Source: Bin5 sp965204525
GTDB lineage: Bacteria; Chloroflexota; Anaerolineae; Caldilineales; Caldilineaceae
Reading direction: 5' to 3'
Assembly: GCA_965204525.1 (NCBI GenBank)
Contig: OZ241994.1
Coordinates: forward strand, 1,674,001-1,738,000
Length of the DNA: 64,000 bases
This document shows, one piece after another, positions 42,118-51,240 of the stretch. The first letter of the stretch is position 1. Each line of letters starts with the position of its first letter. The notes beneath the pieces were generated by a model. That model saw only the letters and a program-made list of their open reading frames with translations, searched no databases and was not told the origin of the DNA. The position numbers and the translations under genes were made by a program.

Positions 42118-43224
42118 TTACGGCAGACTCTTGTCGTGATGGCTAAGGGGTTCGGCCCCGTCTGCGGTGACCAGGAAGGCGTCTTCCAGGCGGATGCCGG
42201 TTACGCCCGGGGTATAGATGCCTGGCTCCAGCATGATCACGTTGCCTTCCTGGAATTGCTCCTGGTTGTAGGGGACGATTCGGGGCGCTTCATGGCCGGT
42301 CAGCCCGATTCCGTGGCCGGTGTGGTGGGAGTAGACCTCGTAGCCGCCAGCGGCCATTCGGCTGCGCACTTTGCGGTCCACGTCCTGGGCAACGACGCCA
42401 GGCCGAATGAGGGAGACGGCATAGGCGAGGGCTTCTTCAACGAACTTGTGCATTTCGACTTGCTGGGCCGTCGGCTGATCGGCATAGTAGGTAGCGCAGC
42501 TGTCGGTCCAGTAGCCGTCAACAACGACGCTCAGGTCGAGAATGAAGGAGTCGTCGGCTATGATTTCATAGTCCAGAGGGGCGGCGCTCATGTTCGCCGG
42601 TCGATGGCCGACGATGCAGTCATTCCCCATCTGACACCATTTGCCCGCCTCCCGCTCTACGGCTGTCTGCACTTCGGTCCAGACGTCGATTTCACGCTGG
42701 CCCAGGCGGACGGCCTTGCGACCGGCGTCGTGGCCTACTGTAACCAGACGAAAACCCTCGCGGATGCGCGCCAGTTCTTCTTCGGTCTTAACCGCACGCA
42801 GCGGCAAAAGCCTGCCCTCCAGCGATAACGGCTCGCAACCTGGCAGCGCTTCTCGGAGCGTCTGCCACAATGCCAGTGGCAGGCTTTTTTCTTCTACGCC
42901 AACCGGGCCGGATGTTTCGGCGACTGTTGAAACCTGCTCCCTCAGCGCATCTGCCAGCCGGCCGGGGGCGTCAATTGGTTGCTGTATCGTGTAGTTGACA
43001 AAGGGAACGAACGCGCAGTCGGGTTCGGCGCCGAAGGCGGAGGCGCCGGCGGACCCTTCGTCGGCCAGGAGCGTGAATTGGCCGCGCTCGAAAAGGACCA
43101 GAGCGGGCGCGGAAAGATTCAGGCCGGTCAGCCAGCGAACACTGTCGGTATCGGAGAAGAGCGCAAGTTCGACACCTGCTTCGTCAAGCAGCTGTGCCGT
43201 ACGCTGTCTTTGTTGTCTGTGCAT
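42118..43224 (-). CDS. M24 family metallopeptidase (Xaa-Pro aminopeptidase-like)
   Basis: Creatinase/prolidase-fold protein of 368 residues: N-terminal domain to about 135, then the pita-bread catalytic domain. The five metal ligands are visible: Asp and Asp in LDLSVVVDGYWTD, His in HHTGHGIGLTGHE, Glu in MLEPGIY and Glu in IRLEDAFLV. Members cleave the Xaa-Pro bond or hydrolyse amidine-like small molecules. The ATG at 43224 has AAGGAT upstream. It is the last gene of the ten-gene minus operon, 87 nt after the aldolase; in a sugar-acid context a dipeptidase is unexpected, so a small-molecule hydrolase role should be considered. Confidence 0.9.
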   Translation of the reverse strand: MHRQQRQRTAQLLDEAGVELALFSDTDSVRWLTGLNLSAPALVLFERGQFTLLADEGSAGASAFGAEPDCAFVPFVNYTIQQPIDAPGRLADALREQVSTVAETSGPVGVEEKSLPLALWQTLREALPGCEPLSLEGRLLPLRAVKTEEELARIREGFRLVTVGHDAGRKAVRLGQREIDVWTEVQTAVEREAGKWCQMGNDCIVGHRPANMSAAPLDYEIIADDSFILDLSVVVDGYWTDSCATYYADQPTAQQVEMHKFVEEALAYAVSLIRPGVVAQDVDRKVRSRMAAGGYEVYSHHTGHGIGLTGHEAPRIVPYNQEQFQEGNVIMLEPGIYTPGVTGIRLEDAFLVTADGAEPLSHHDKSLP

Positions 43225-43311
43225 TGTGGTGGTAAATCCTTGTCCTCAGTTTCCAGGCTGGCGAAGACGCGAATCTGTGCAGAAGTCAGGGCCTGGCGCT
43301 TTCTATATATT

Positions 43312-44193
43312 CTACCACGGCATCTCGCGCCCGGAATACTCCCGTCCGATGTTGGCCGCCTCCTCCGTCGCCGAACCGATCATCACGCCTTCATCGATGC
43401 GTTCCGCGACATCATGGGGACGCACTCCGTTGAGGAAGAATACGCTGGCCGCATCGCACGCCCCCTTAACACGGGCACGGGCAGCGCTCATTTCTGCCGG
43501 GTAGGGCGGGTCGTGGGCGTCCGGGTGCCCCAGGCTCATGCCCATATCACCGGGACCCCACTCTGCGAAGGCGATACCGGGCACGGCCGCGCTGGCCTCG
43601 GCGTTCGCCAGGGCGCGGCGGTTTTCGATCTTAAGACCGAGCATGATCTCGCCTTCAGGATTCAGCGGCCAGACGTCCGCCCGGCGGACGTATTCCTGGG
43701 GCGTGACGCCCCAGATCGCGGCGGCGGTGGACTGTCCTCCTGCGCCCCTTCGCCCCTGGGTTAGCCCGTTCGGTCCGTCGGAGACACCGATGGCGTGGAC
43801 GGGATAGCGGGAGGACTCGACGAACACGCGGACTGCGCCAGGCGTCTCGGCATGGCAGAGCAGTATTCCGTGAACGCCGCGCGCCAGGACCTGTTTGACC
43901 ATCCAGGCGTTGGCGCGCATCACGTTTTCGTCGGTGCCGTCTGTAGGCAACGTGCAGATGACCGCAGGGGTCCTGTGCCCGCTGCGCGTCGTGCCCGCAC
44001 TGGCCAGCCCCCGCATGAATTCACCCAGCCCGACGGGGTTGAAGGCGCCATGCTCGAACTCCACCATCAGATAGTCGGCCCAGGTGTCTCTGTGGGCCAC
44101 GCCGCTTTCGTAGGTCAGTCCACCGCGGACGCCGGTGTAGTAGACAGGCTGTCCGGCCTCCAGCAGCTCGATCGCTCTGTTAATGCGCGGCAT
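43312..44193 (-). CDS. HpcH/HpaI family aldolase
   Basis: Metal-dependent class II pyruvate aldolase of 293 residues. It has the general-base His region MVEFEHGAF near 43-51, the HGILLCHAETP strand, and the metal-ligand Glu/Asp motif AEWGPGDMGMS. Family members split 2-keto-3-deoxy or 4-hydroxy-2-oxo acids into pyruvate and an aldehyde; the YfaU branch splits 2-keto-3-deoxy-L-rhamnonate. The ATG at 44193 has CGAGGAAA upstream. It lies 49 nt after E2 of the second 2-oxoacid dehydrogenase set, so its pyruvate or aldehyde product could feed that pathway. The substrate is inferred from context only. Confidence 0.88.
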   Translation of the reverse strand: MPRINRAIELLEAGQPVYYTGVRGGLTYESGVAHRDTWADYLMVEFEHGAFNPVGLGEFMRGLASAGTTRSGHRTPAVICTLPTDGTDENVMRANAWMVKQVLARGVHGILLCHAETPGAVRVFVESSRYPVHAIGVSDGPNGLTQGRRGAGGQSTAAAIWGVTPQEYVRRADVWPLNPEGEIMLGLKIENRRALANAEASAAVPGIAFAEWGPGDMGMSLGHPDAHDPPYPAEMSAARARVKGACDAASVFFLNGVRPHDVAERIDEGVMIGSATEEAANIGREYSGREMPW

Positions 44194-44242
44194 TCAGTTT
44201 CCTCGCTCTGAGTTGAAGGGTATTGCCATTTGCGAAGCAGTT

Positions 44243-45541
44243 CTAGAGCGCCCGAAGGGGCTCTTCGATCATGCCGACCAGGGCATCCAGAAACTTTGCG
44301 GCGCGGACGCCGTCGACGGCGCGGTGGTCGCAGGATAGGGTCAGGGTCATCATCGGGCGCACGGCGGGCTGCCCCTCCACGGCCACGACCCGATCGGCGA
44401 TGCGGCCCACCGCCAGGATCGCGGCCTGGGGCGGGTTGACAATCGCATTGAATGCATCCACACCAAACATGCCCAGATTGCTGATGGTAAATGTACCGCC
44501 GGTGAAGTCGTTGGGCGTCAGTCCGCCGCTACCTGCGCGTGCCACCAGGTCGGTCCTGCGGGCGGCGATCTCTTCGACGCGCAGGCGGTCTGCACTGTGA
44601 ACCACGGGTACGAGCAGCCCTTCTTCGACGGCGATGGCCAGGCCGACGTTTATCTCAGGATTGGTGACGATTTTGCCGTCATCCCAAAAGGAGTTGAGGC
44701 GGGGAAAGCGAGCCAGTGAGAGCGCGGCCAACTTGGTGAGCAGGTCCGTGTATGTGATCCTGGCCCCGTCAGCGGCGCCGGAGGCGAGAACTGTTCGCCA
44801 GTGGATCAGCTGGTCGGCGCTTACTTCGCGCACCAGGTAGAAATGGGGCACGCTGGTCCAGCTGCCCGTCAGGCGTTCGGCCATTACCTGCCACATACGG
44901 GAAACGGGCTGCGTTTCGGGTTCGATTGCTGCAGGCGTGTGCACGACAGTTGCCGGCGCTTCCGGTTCCGGCTGCGCTGACAGGGGGACGTCGGCGGCGA
45001 GCACGGCCCCCTCCGGTCCGGTACCGACGAGCGCTGCAAGGTCTACGCCTCGTTCGCGCGCCAGCCGCCGCGCCTTGGGCGAGGCAAGGACGCGAGAGCC
45101 GGAACTGGTGGACCGGATGTGGGCCTCCACGTCCTCCTTGGAGATGCGATCGCCAGCCGCCTGGACGTCTGCCAGATCGACGCCGTGTTCCGCGGCAATT
45201 CGCGCGGCGACGGGGCTGGAAGGAAGAGAGGCCGCTCCGGCTTTTTCCGCTTCCGGCGTTTCTTTGGGTTCAGGCGCTACGGGCGCTGCGGGAAGTTCCT
45301 CCCCTTCGGCTGCGATCAGCCCGATTACCTGGCCGACTGGAACTTCATCGCCTTCCTGTGCGGTCACTGCGGTCAGGAGGCCGGAGGCGGGCGCCTCCAC
45401 TTGCACGTCCACCTTATCGGTGGCCACCTCCATCAGCGGCTCGCCAGCCGTAACCGTCTCGCCCTCATTTTTGAGCCAACGCAGCAAGACACCTACGTCC
45501 TGAGCCATCCCAAGAGCCGGCATTATCACTTCTTTGGGCAT
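44243..45541 (-). CDS. 2-oxoacid dehydrogenase E2 acyltransferase with two E3-binding domains, copy 2
   Basis: 432 residues. Lipoyl domain 1-80 with K43 (TDKVDVQ); linker 83-107; peripheral-subunit-binding domains at 108-143 (SSPVAARIAAEHG) and 153-187 (ASPKARRLARERG); catalytic domain from about 210 to the end with His406/Asp410 (DHRAVDG). The catalytic domain is a little shorter than copy 1 and differs in the substrate-facing half, so the two complexes may use different acyl groups. It follows E1-beta by 54 nt. No E3 gene is present. Confidence 0.93.
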   Translation of the reverse strand: MPKEVIMPALGMAQDVGVLLRWLKNEGETVTAGEPLMEVATDKVDVQVEAPASGLLTAVTAQEGDEVPVGQVIGLIAAEGEELPAAPVAPEPKETPEAEKAGAASLPSSPVAARIAAEHGVDLADVQAAGDRISKEDVEAHIRSTSSGSRVLASPKARRLARERGVDLAALVGTGPEGAVLAADVPLSAQPEPEAPATVVHTPAAIEPETQPVSRMWQVMAERLTGSWTSVPHFYLVREVSADQLIHWRTVLASGAADGARITYTDLLTKLAALSLARFPRLNSFWDDGKIVTNPEINVGLAIAVEEGLLVPVVHSADRLRVEEIAARRTDLVARAGSGGLTPNDFTGGTFTISNLGMFGVDAFNAIVNPPQAAILAVGRIADRVVAVEGQPAVRPMMTLTLSCDHRAVDGVRAAKFLDALVGMIEEPLRAL

Positions 45542-45595
45542 GCAATCCCCCTTTTTGGGCGTCCTCAGGTCAATAGACTGTGAAGGTGGGCTATC

Positions 45596-46624
45596 TCAAC
45601 CGCACAGGGTTTTGGCCGTCTCGACAACGTAGTCAGCGTTTGGGATTGTCAGGTCTTCCATCGCTGGAGAAAACGGAACCGGTACATTCATCGCGCCAAT
45701 GCGCTTAACCGGCGCATCCAGATAGTAAAATGCGCCGTCGGCAATGACTGATGCAATTTCACCTGTGACACCATACTGCCGGTAGCCCTCATCCAGTACC
45801 AGCGCCCGACTGGTTTTGCGCGCGGACTGGACCAGCGTATCCGCGTCAAGCGGGGTCGTTGTGCGGGGATCGATGAGTTCGGCACTGATGCCGACCGAAG
45901 CCAGTTTGTCGACTGCTTCCAGAGCTACGTAGACCATTGAGCTGGTCGCGACGATGGTTATGTCGTCACCCGTACGCTTCACGTCAGCCTGGCCCAAAGG
46001 AAGAGTATACTCCTCTTCGGGTACCGGGCCCTGTTCCTGATAGAGCATTTTATCTTCAAAGATAACGACGGGATTTTCGTCGCGGATGGCACTCTTCATC
46101 AACCCTTTGGCGTCGTAAGGGGTGGCGGGCAGCGCTACCTTCAAACCGGGGATGTGACTGAAGAGGGCATGCAGAGACTGGCTATGCTGGGCGGCAGAGC
46201 GGCGGCTGGCCCCCAGGGTCGTCCGCAGGACCATGGGCACTGTCAGTTTGCCGCCGGACATGTAGTGGGTCTTGGCGGCCTGATTAACCAATTGGTCCAT
46301 CACCAGGGTGGTGAAGTCGCCAAACATGATGTCCACAATGGGCCGCATACCCGTGATAGCCGCGCCCACACCGATGCCGGCAATACCCGCCTCCGAAATG
46401 GGGGAATCGATGACGCGTTCAGGGCCGAACTCATCCAACAGACCGACCAGCACTTTGAAAACCGAGCCGGCTGCAGCGACGTCCTCACCAATGACAAAGA
46501 CGCTCTCATCGCGAGCCATCTCTTCGGCGATAGCTTCACGAATGGCTTGACCGAATGTTATCTGACGTTCTCCCGGCGCGTGAATGGCCGGGCTGCAACG
46601 GATTCCGTTCTCAAGCGTAGACAT
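45596..46624 (-). CDS. 2-oxoacid dehydrogenase E1 component, beta subunit, copy 2
   Basis: 342 residues with the family segments FVIGEDVAAAG, DSPISEAGIAGIGVGAAITGM, LGASRRSAAQHSQSLHA and LIDPRTTTPLD. The start was placed at ATG 46624 with GAGGTGG upstream, which overlaps the end of E1-alpha by 14 nt; a longer open frame to 46687 lies wholly inside E1-alpha. The overlap indicates coupled translation. Residues around the QHSQS active-site loop differ from copy 1 (THHSGS), consistent with a different 2-oxoacid. Confidence 0.93.
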   Translation of the reverse strand: MSTLENGIRCSPAIHAPGERQITFGQAIREAIAEEMARDESVFVIGEDVAAAGSVFKVLVGLLDEFGPERVIDSPISEAGIAGIGVGAAITGMRPIVDIMFGDFTTLVMDQLVNQAAKTHYMSGGKLTVPMVLRTTLGASRRSAAQHSQSLHALFSHIPGLKVALPATPYDAKGLMKSAIRDENPVVIFEDKMLYQEQGPVPEEEYTLPLGQADVKRTGDDITIVATSSMVYVALEAVDKLASVGISAELIDPRTTTPLDADTLVQSARKTSRALVLDEGYRQYGVTGEIASVIADGAFYYLDAPVKRIGAMNVPVPFSPAMEDLTIPNADYVVETAKTLCG

Positions 46625-47603
46625 GACGGTCCACCTCGTTTTCACTGGGGAATGACGCCTCTTCGGCGAAAGCAACCGCGTCGTCAACGGCTGTCTTTAC
46701 TTCCTGTTGGATTCGCTCCAAGACATGCTCTTCCGCCTGCTTACTTTTCAACAGCCAGTCCTCGAGAAGTGTCAACGGGTCCCGCTTGGCCCATTCTGCT
46801 TCCTCTTCGCGAGTACGGTATGGGCGGTCGATATCGCCGACATGATGCCCGCGGAATCGATAGGTGTTGCAGACGAGGAAGGCCGGACCGCCTCCTTTGC
46901 GTGCGCGGTCGATGACAAGGCGGGCGGTGGCATGCACCGCGCGAATGTCCTGGCCGTCGATAGCCTGCGCATGGACACCGAAACCTGTGGCCCGACCAAT
47001 CATGGAGCCGGCCGCGGTCTTGGAGTTGTGGGTATACTCGCCATACTGGTTGTTTTCGCAGACATAGATTACCGGCAGCTTCCAGAGTTGGGCCATATTC
47101 ATCGACTCGTACAATAGTCCCTGTCCCAATGCGCCGTCGCCAAAGAAACAGACCGAAACCTGATCGGTCCCACGCAGCTTAATGGACATGCCTGCGCCGG
47201 TGGCGATGCCTGCGCTGCCGCCGACGATGCCATTGGCGCCCAGGTTGCCGGTCTCCTGGTCGGCGATGTGCATCGAGCCGCCTTTGCCGCGGCAGTAGCC
47301 GGCTTCCTTGCCCAACAGTTCGGCGAACATTTTGTCCAGCGCCGCGCCCTTGGCCAGGCAGTGGCCGTGGCCGCGGTGCGTACTGGTGATGTAGTCGTCC
47401 TGCCGCAGAGCTTCGCAGATTCCGACGGCGATTGCTTCCTCGCCAATGTAGAGATGGGTGATGCCGGGCATGCGCGCGCTGGTGTAAAGCTCGTTGGCCG
47501 TCTCCTCGAAAGTGCGAATCTTGACCATCTGTTCATAGGCTTGGAGCCAATGCTCGGCGTCCAGATCAGTTACGCTCGGATTGGTATCGTTCGTTTCACT
47601 CAT
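46611..47603 (-). CDS. 2-oxoacid dehydrogenase E1 component, alpha subunit, copy 2
   Basis: 330 residues. The ThDP site runs from GDGALGQGLLYES to CENNQ; HRGHGHCLAKG and GKGGSMH are also typical of the acetoin/pyruvate dehydrogenase alpha family. The ATG at 47603 opens 28 nt after the SDR gene upstream reaches its own stop, so the order SDR, E1-alpha, E1-beta, E2 equals that of the plus-strand set. The protein is cytosolic and works as an alpha2beta2 heterotetramer bound to E2. Confidence 0.93.
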   Translation of the reverse strand: MSETNDTNPSVTDLDAEHWLQAYEQMVKIRTFEETANELYTSARMPGITHLYIGEEAIAVGICEALRQDDYITSTHRGHGHCLAKGAALDKMFAELLGKEAGYCRGKGGSMHIADQETGNLGANGIVGGSAGIATGAGMSIKLRGTDQVSVCFFGDGALGQGLLYESMNMAQLWKLPVIYVCENNQYGEYTHNSKTAAGSMIGRATGFGVHAQAIDGQDIRAVHATARLVIDRARKGGGPAFLVCNTYRFRGHHVGDIDRPYRTREEEAEWAKRDPLTLLEDWLLKSKQAEEHVLERIQQEVKTAVDDAVAFAEEASFPSENEVDRHVYA

Positions 47604-47631
47604 AGCGTCACCCCATGGTTAAACCGGATTC

Positions 47632-48438
47632 TTACCAGTGCATGACCCAGCCACTATCAACGTTAATGGCCTGGCCGGTGATATTGCGGGCGTGTTCCGA
47701 AGCCAGGAAAACGACGGTGGAGGCGATTTCCTCCTGGGAAACCAGACGGCCCAAAACGGCCAGCCGGCCGATCTTCTCGGTACACCATTCTTCGTAGGTG
47801 GGCCTCTCGTCCTCTGGCAGGTCGGCGGTCGAGAACTTGTGGATGCGCCGTTGGAGCGGCGTGTCGACCATGCCTGGGCAGATGGCATTGGCGCGTATAT
47901 TGTAGGCGGCAAAATCCTTGGCGGCAATCTGCATAAAGCTGAGCACAGCCGCCTTGGAGACGCTGTAAGGGGGATCTGTCTGCGACCCGATCTGGCCGGA
48001 TACGGAGGAGAAAAAGAGGAAGGTGCCCTGCCGCCTGGCGATCATGGGTGCGTAGAAGGCGTGGGCGGTGTTGACCGCGCCGAGCACATTGACCTCGTGG
48101 ACGCGGGGCCAGTCGGAGGGCTCCAGATTCCAGAACGGGAAACCGCCTTTGCCCGAATCGATGCCAACTGTGAAGACAACGTGGCGAACTGGTCCGAGTT
48201 CCTTTTCGACGCGCGACGCGGCCGCCTGCAACGCGGCAAAATCTGTGACATCCACCTGCGCGGAAAATGTATCGACTCCGTGAGAGGCGGCTTCCTGCGC
48301 CACTTCATCCACGACCGGATCGCGATCGAGCAGTGCCACGCCGGCGCCTTCTGCAGCGAAGGTCTTGGCAATCATCCGGCCCATTCCGTTTGCGCCGCCG
48401 ACCACCACGGCGACTTGACCTGCGAGTTCCAAATTCAT
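47632..48438 (-). CDS. Short-chain dehydrogenase/reductase, complete active site
   Basis: SDR of 268 residues with cofactor loop GGANGMGR, catalytic Ser in FFSSVSG, and an intact YSVSK (Tyr-x3-Lys). It is the positional counterpart of the Lys-less SDR at 13586-14401, but here the active site is complete. A longer segment between strands beta6 and beta7 (RRIHKFSTADLPEDERPTYE) suggests a lid over a bulky or charged substrate. The start at ATG 48438 has CGAGGAAGG upstream; the open frame to 48501 lacks a site. Probable role: NAD(P)-dependent oxidation of a hydroxyl of the sugar acid. Confidence 0.9.
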   Translation of the reverse strand: MNLELAGQVAVVVGGANGMGRMIAKTFAAEGAGVALLDRDPVVDEVAQEAASHGVDTFSAQVDVTDFAALQAAASRVEKELGPVRHVVFTVGIDSGKGGFPFWNLEPSDWPRVHEVNVLGAVNTAHAFYAPMIARRQGTFLFFSSVSGQIGSQTDPPYSVSKAAVLSFMQIAAKDFAAYNIRANAICPGMVDTPLQRRIHKFSTADLPEDERPTYEEWCTEKIGRLAVLGRLVSQEEIASTVVFLASEHARNITGQAINVDSGWVMHW

Positions 48439-48564
48439 TGCCTTCCTCGATATTCCAATTTGAGTTAGAGGAGGCCCCACTAAGGTAAGACCTGCGTCCA
48501 CTCTTCGTTCTCTAAGTGGCTAGATTCCAATTGCCTTCCATCTCTTCCTCGCCCGCCCGATCCT

Positions 48565-49626
48565 TTACGGATCCGCCCCTGTGCGGTTCGCCTGTACGCG
48601 CGGGGTCAGGTCGAACTGTGTCTCATGGCCGTTGAAGAAGCGCTCCAGTTCATCTACCATCAGGGTAAAGAAGCCCTGGTGCCCGGTCGGGCCGCCGTAG
48701 GCGCCGATGTGGGGGCTGAGGAAGACGTTGGGCAGCTGCAGGATTTCGCTGTCTGGCGGCACCGGTTCCGGGTCGAAGACATCAAGACCGGCGACGATAT
48801 CGCCCTGTTTCAGCCTGTCGATGAGGGCGGCCGAGTCGGTTACTTTGCCGCGTGAGACGCTGACGAAGACGGCGCCGGGGCGCAGCCGGGCCAGTTCCTC
48901 TTTTCCCAGCATTCCCTCGGTTCTGGGGGTGTGAGGAACCAGGCAGACGACCACGTCGCAGGAAAGAACGTTTTCCAGGCTAGTCTGCAGAAAGCCCAGC
49001 GCCTCGGGAAGCTCCTGAGGCAAATACGGGTCGTGGACCCAGATCTCCGTCTCGAAGGCGCGCAGGAATTTCATCAGGCGCCGGCCCATATGTCCGCAGC
49101 CTATCAACCCGACCCTTCGGCCCCACAGAACGCCCTGCATTCCATCCATCAGGGTGCGGTCGAACCCGGTCTGGCCGGCGATCATCCGGCGGAAGTGTCC
49201 GCCGCCGTTTTTGAGGCAGACGAGAATCATCGCCAGCGCCCATTCGGAGACCGGATAGGAGGAGGCGTTTGTGGTGTCGACGGTACGGATGCCGCGCGCC
49301 CAGGCCGCGTCAAGATCGATGCGGCTGGCGAAACGATCGCCCTCCATCTCGCCGATGATTTTAAGCGTGGGCGCCGCCTCCAGCATGTCCGCCGTGACGG
49401 TCGGCGCGCCCAGGCAGACGACCAGCGCGTCATGGCCTGGCAGCGTTCTCGACAGAGCGAGTGCGGCCTGGGGATCAGTATTGGTATCGTAGATGCCGCC
49501 GCCTTCACAGGGGAACCAGTCCCAATCGGCGAACGTGTCAAGGCGGCTCAGGTCATGCCCGGCCAAGTGGGTGTAGCGCACTTCTTCGTTTAAGGCCAGT
49601 AACACTTTGGGTCGTTCTTGGGCCAT
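48565..49626 (-). CDS. D-2-hydroxyacid dehydrogenase, operon copy 2
   Basis: 353 residues, with Rossmann motif VGLIGCGHMGRR, substrate Arg in SVSRGKVTDS, LDVFDPEPVP and catalytic His in SPHIGAYGG. The N-terminal catalytic domain is longer than in copy 1, and GEMEGDRF replaces the usual GTGxDxID stretch, so its substrate probably differs. It lies 24 nt after the TIM-barrel isomerase and 126 nt before the SDR start. The ATG at 49626 has AGAGATCC upstream. Confidence 0.88.
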   Translation of the reverse strand: MAQERPKVLLALNEEVRYTHLAGHDLSRLDTFADWDWFPCEGGGIYDTNTDPQAALALSRTLPGHDALVVCLGAPTVTADMLEAAPTLKIIGEMEGDRFASRIDLDAAWARGIRTVDTTNASSYPVSEWALAMILVCLKNGGGHFRRMIAGQTGFDRTLMDGMQGVLWGRRVGLIGCGHMGRRLMKFLRAFETEIWVHDPYLPQELPEALGFLQTSLENVLSCDVVVCLVPHTPRTEGMLGKEELARLRPGAVFVSVSRGKVTDSAALIDRLKQGDIVAGLDVFDPEPVPPDSEILQLPNVFLSPHIGAYGGPTGHQGFFTLMVDELERFFNGHETQFDLTPRVQANRTGADP

Positions 49627-49650
49627 GGGATCTCTTTCAGACTGAATTTT

Positions 49651-50469
49651 TTAGTTCTGCCAAAGTTCTCTGGCCTTTGGGATGGCCTGGCGGAACCCTT
49701 CTTCGCCGGTCTTGCTGGCCTCTTCGACGGAAATCCAGCCGTCGAAACCCGCTTTGCGAAAGCGTTCGAAGATCGCCTTCAGGGGCGTAACGCCGCTGCC
49801 AATGAGAACCGGCTCGAACGAACCGGTCTGCCTGATGTCGCTGACGTGGATTACGGCCACACGCGGCATCACGGCGTCCAGCACAGTTAGCGGGTCGTCG
49901 TCGACCGCCAGCAGATTGGCGGTGTCAAAAAGAAGCTGCAACCCGCTGCCGGCGGTCCTGTCGCAGATTTCGAGAAACACAGAGGCTGTCTGTGAGAAAT
50001 CGAAATAGGTCCAGACATAGCCGATGGCATGATTCTCGTAGACGAGCGTAACGCCGGCGGCCTTTGCTTCCTCAACCCAAGCCGTCAGGCCCTCTGCGGC
50101 CCAGGAAACGCCGTCCTGCCGTTTGACGCCAGGGTGCTTCTGTCCAGCGGTGACGCGCAGAAAGCTCACGCCCAACTGTGCTGCCGCGTCAATGTAGTTG
50201 CGGAGCTCCTGCCGGTGTTGCAACCGCACTGCCGGATCCGGGTGGGTAAAGTCAGTATAGGTCACCATGCCGGCAATCACAACGCCCGCGTCCTGTGCCT
50301 GCTTGCGCAGCCCGTTCAGGTAGGGGCCGTCGAGAGATTCGAGATGGGCCACACTGATGTCGGCCCCGTCCAGACCAATCTCGGCCGCCAGCCGGAACCA
50401 GTCGGCCAGTGTGCGCTCACCGTTGCTGATTTCAGGATAGAGGGACGCGGGGAGGCAGGAGAACGGCAT
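49651..50469 (-). CDS. Sugar phosphate isomerase/epimerase-like TIM barrel
   Basis: Xylose-isomerase-like (AP_endonuc_2) barrel of 272 residues. Putative divalent-metal ligands are Glu in LVYENHA, Asp in LLFDTANL, His in VIHVSDI and Glu in ISVEEA, the usual set for IolE/IolI/tagatose-epimerase relatives. It probably isomerises, epimerises or dehydrates a keto sugar or inosose. The start was set at ATG 50469, five nt beyond the propeller gene's stop, with an AGG-rich site; ATG 50493 upstream would overlap that gene. It belongs to the ten-gene operon. Confidence 0.85.
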   Translation of the reverse strand: MPFSCLPASLYPEISNGERTLADWFRLAAEIGLDGADISVAHLESLDGPYLNGLRKQAQDAGVVIAGMVTYTDFTHPDPAVRLQHRQELRNYIDAAAQLGVSFLRVTAGQKHPGVKRQDGVSWAAEGLTAWVEEAKAAGVTLVYENHAIGYVWTYFDFSQTASVFLEICDRTAGSGLQLLFDTANLLAVDDDPLTVLDAVMPRVAVIHVSDIRQTGSFEPVLIGSGVTPLKAIFERFRKAGFDGWISVEEASKTGEEGFRQAIPKARELWQN

Positions 50470-50473
50470 CGCC

Positions 50474-51181
50474 CTAGGACTCCGAAATTGCAACGACTGC
50501 TCCTGACGAAGCGTCGCAATAGAGGAAGCGGCTGTCGGGGTCGGCGCTGAGGCCGTGCGGCTCCGGTTCCGACTCGGGCACGGTGATCCGGTCCAGTTCG
50601 GAGCCGTCTGTCAAGCTCAATTTCACGATCACCCGGTGGCCTGTATGGACAACCCAGACGCCGTCCTCCTCGCGCACGACGCCATGGGCGCGCGTGTACG
50701 GCAGAGGAATGACATGCCGGACCGACCAGTCGCTGATACGCATCTTGGTGAGAGTCTGATCCTTCAATGTCGTCAACCAGAGGTGGCCCGGTTCATGGTT
50801 GTCGTACTCAATGCCATGGGTGCCGCCGCCGTTCGGCAACGGATGACGTGACATCGTCTCGCCGGTTTCGGGATCGACGCGCAGCACCTCGCCCGCCGCC
50901 TTGCGGGCGTCATGCGCCCGTTGCGGGCGCCACTTGTCTGCAGAGCCGTTCGCAGCCAGCCAAAGGCTATCTTCGCCCCAGGCCATGCCGCTTGTGTTGG
51001 AGGAGTCGCTGGGGATTTCACGAATCATTTTGGGCACGCCGTAGTAGTCCAGCTCACCGTTGCGCTCGACCAGCATCACCCGGTCCGTGATCTGATCAAC
51101 GATCCACAGGCCATCCTCGGTCAACTGCAGGCCATTCGGCACTGAGTACGGCGCACGAAACAGTTTCTTGTAGGTTGTCAT
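50474..51181 (-). CDS. SMP-30/Vgb-like beta-propeller, paralogue of the 3035 gene
   Basis: 235 residues with W/Y-rich propeller blades (GLWIVDQ, SLWLAANG, HLWLTTL, GVWVVHT). Like the protein at 3035-3715 it opens with PNGL (15-18) and carries three His-Gly pairs (H122, H166, H209) in equivalent blades. There is no signal peptide. The ATG at 51181 has AGAGGG upstream. It sits between the Ldh-type dehydrogenase and the TIM-barrel gene, so a sugar-lactone or related hydrolase is a reasonable guess, but the SMP-30 catalytic residues cannot be aligned with confidence. Confidence 0.78.
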   Translation of the reverse strand: MTTYKKLFRAPYSVPNGLQLTEDGLWIVDQITDRVMLVERNGELDYYGVPKMIREIPSDSSNTSGMAWGEDSLWLAANGSADKWRPQRAHDARKAAGEVLRVDPETGETMSRHPLPNGGGTHGIEYDNHEPGHLWLTTLKDQTLTKMRISDWSVRHVIPLPYTRAHGVVREEDGVWVVHTGHRVIVKLSLTDGSELDRITVPESEPEPHGLSADPDSRFLYCDASSGAVVAISES

Positions 51182-51240
51182 GGTTCACCCTCTTTGGAAT
51201 CAGTTCTTCTCCAGGCACGCCGATGGCGCGCACTGGCAGT

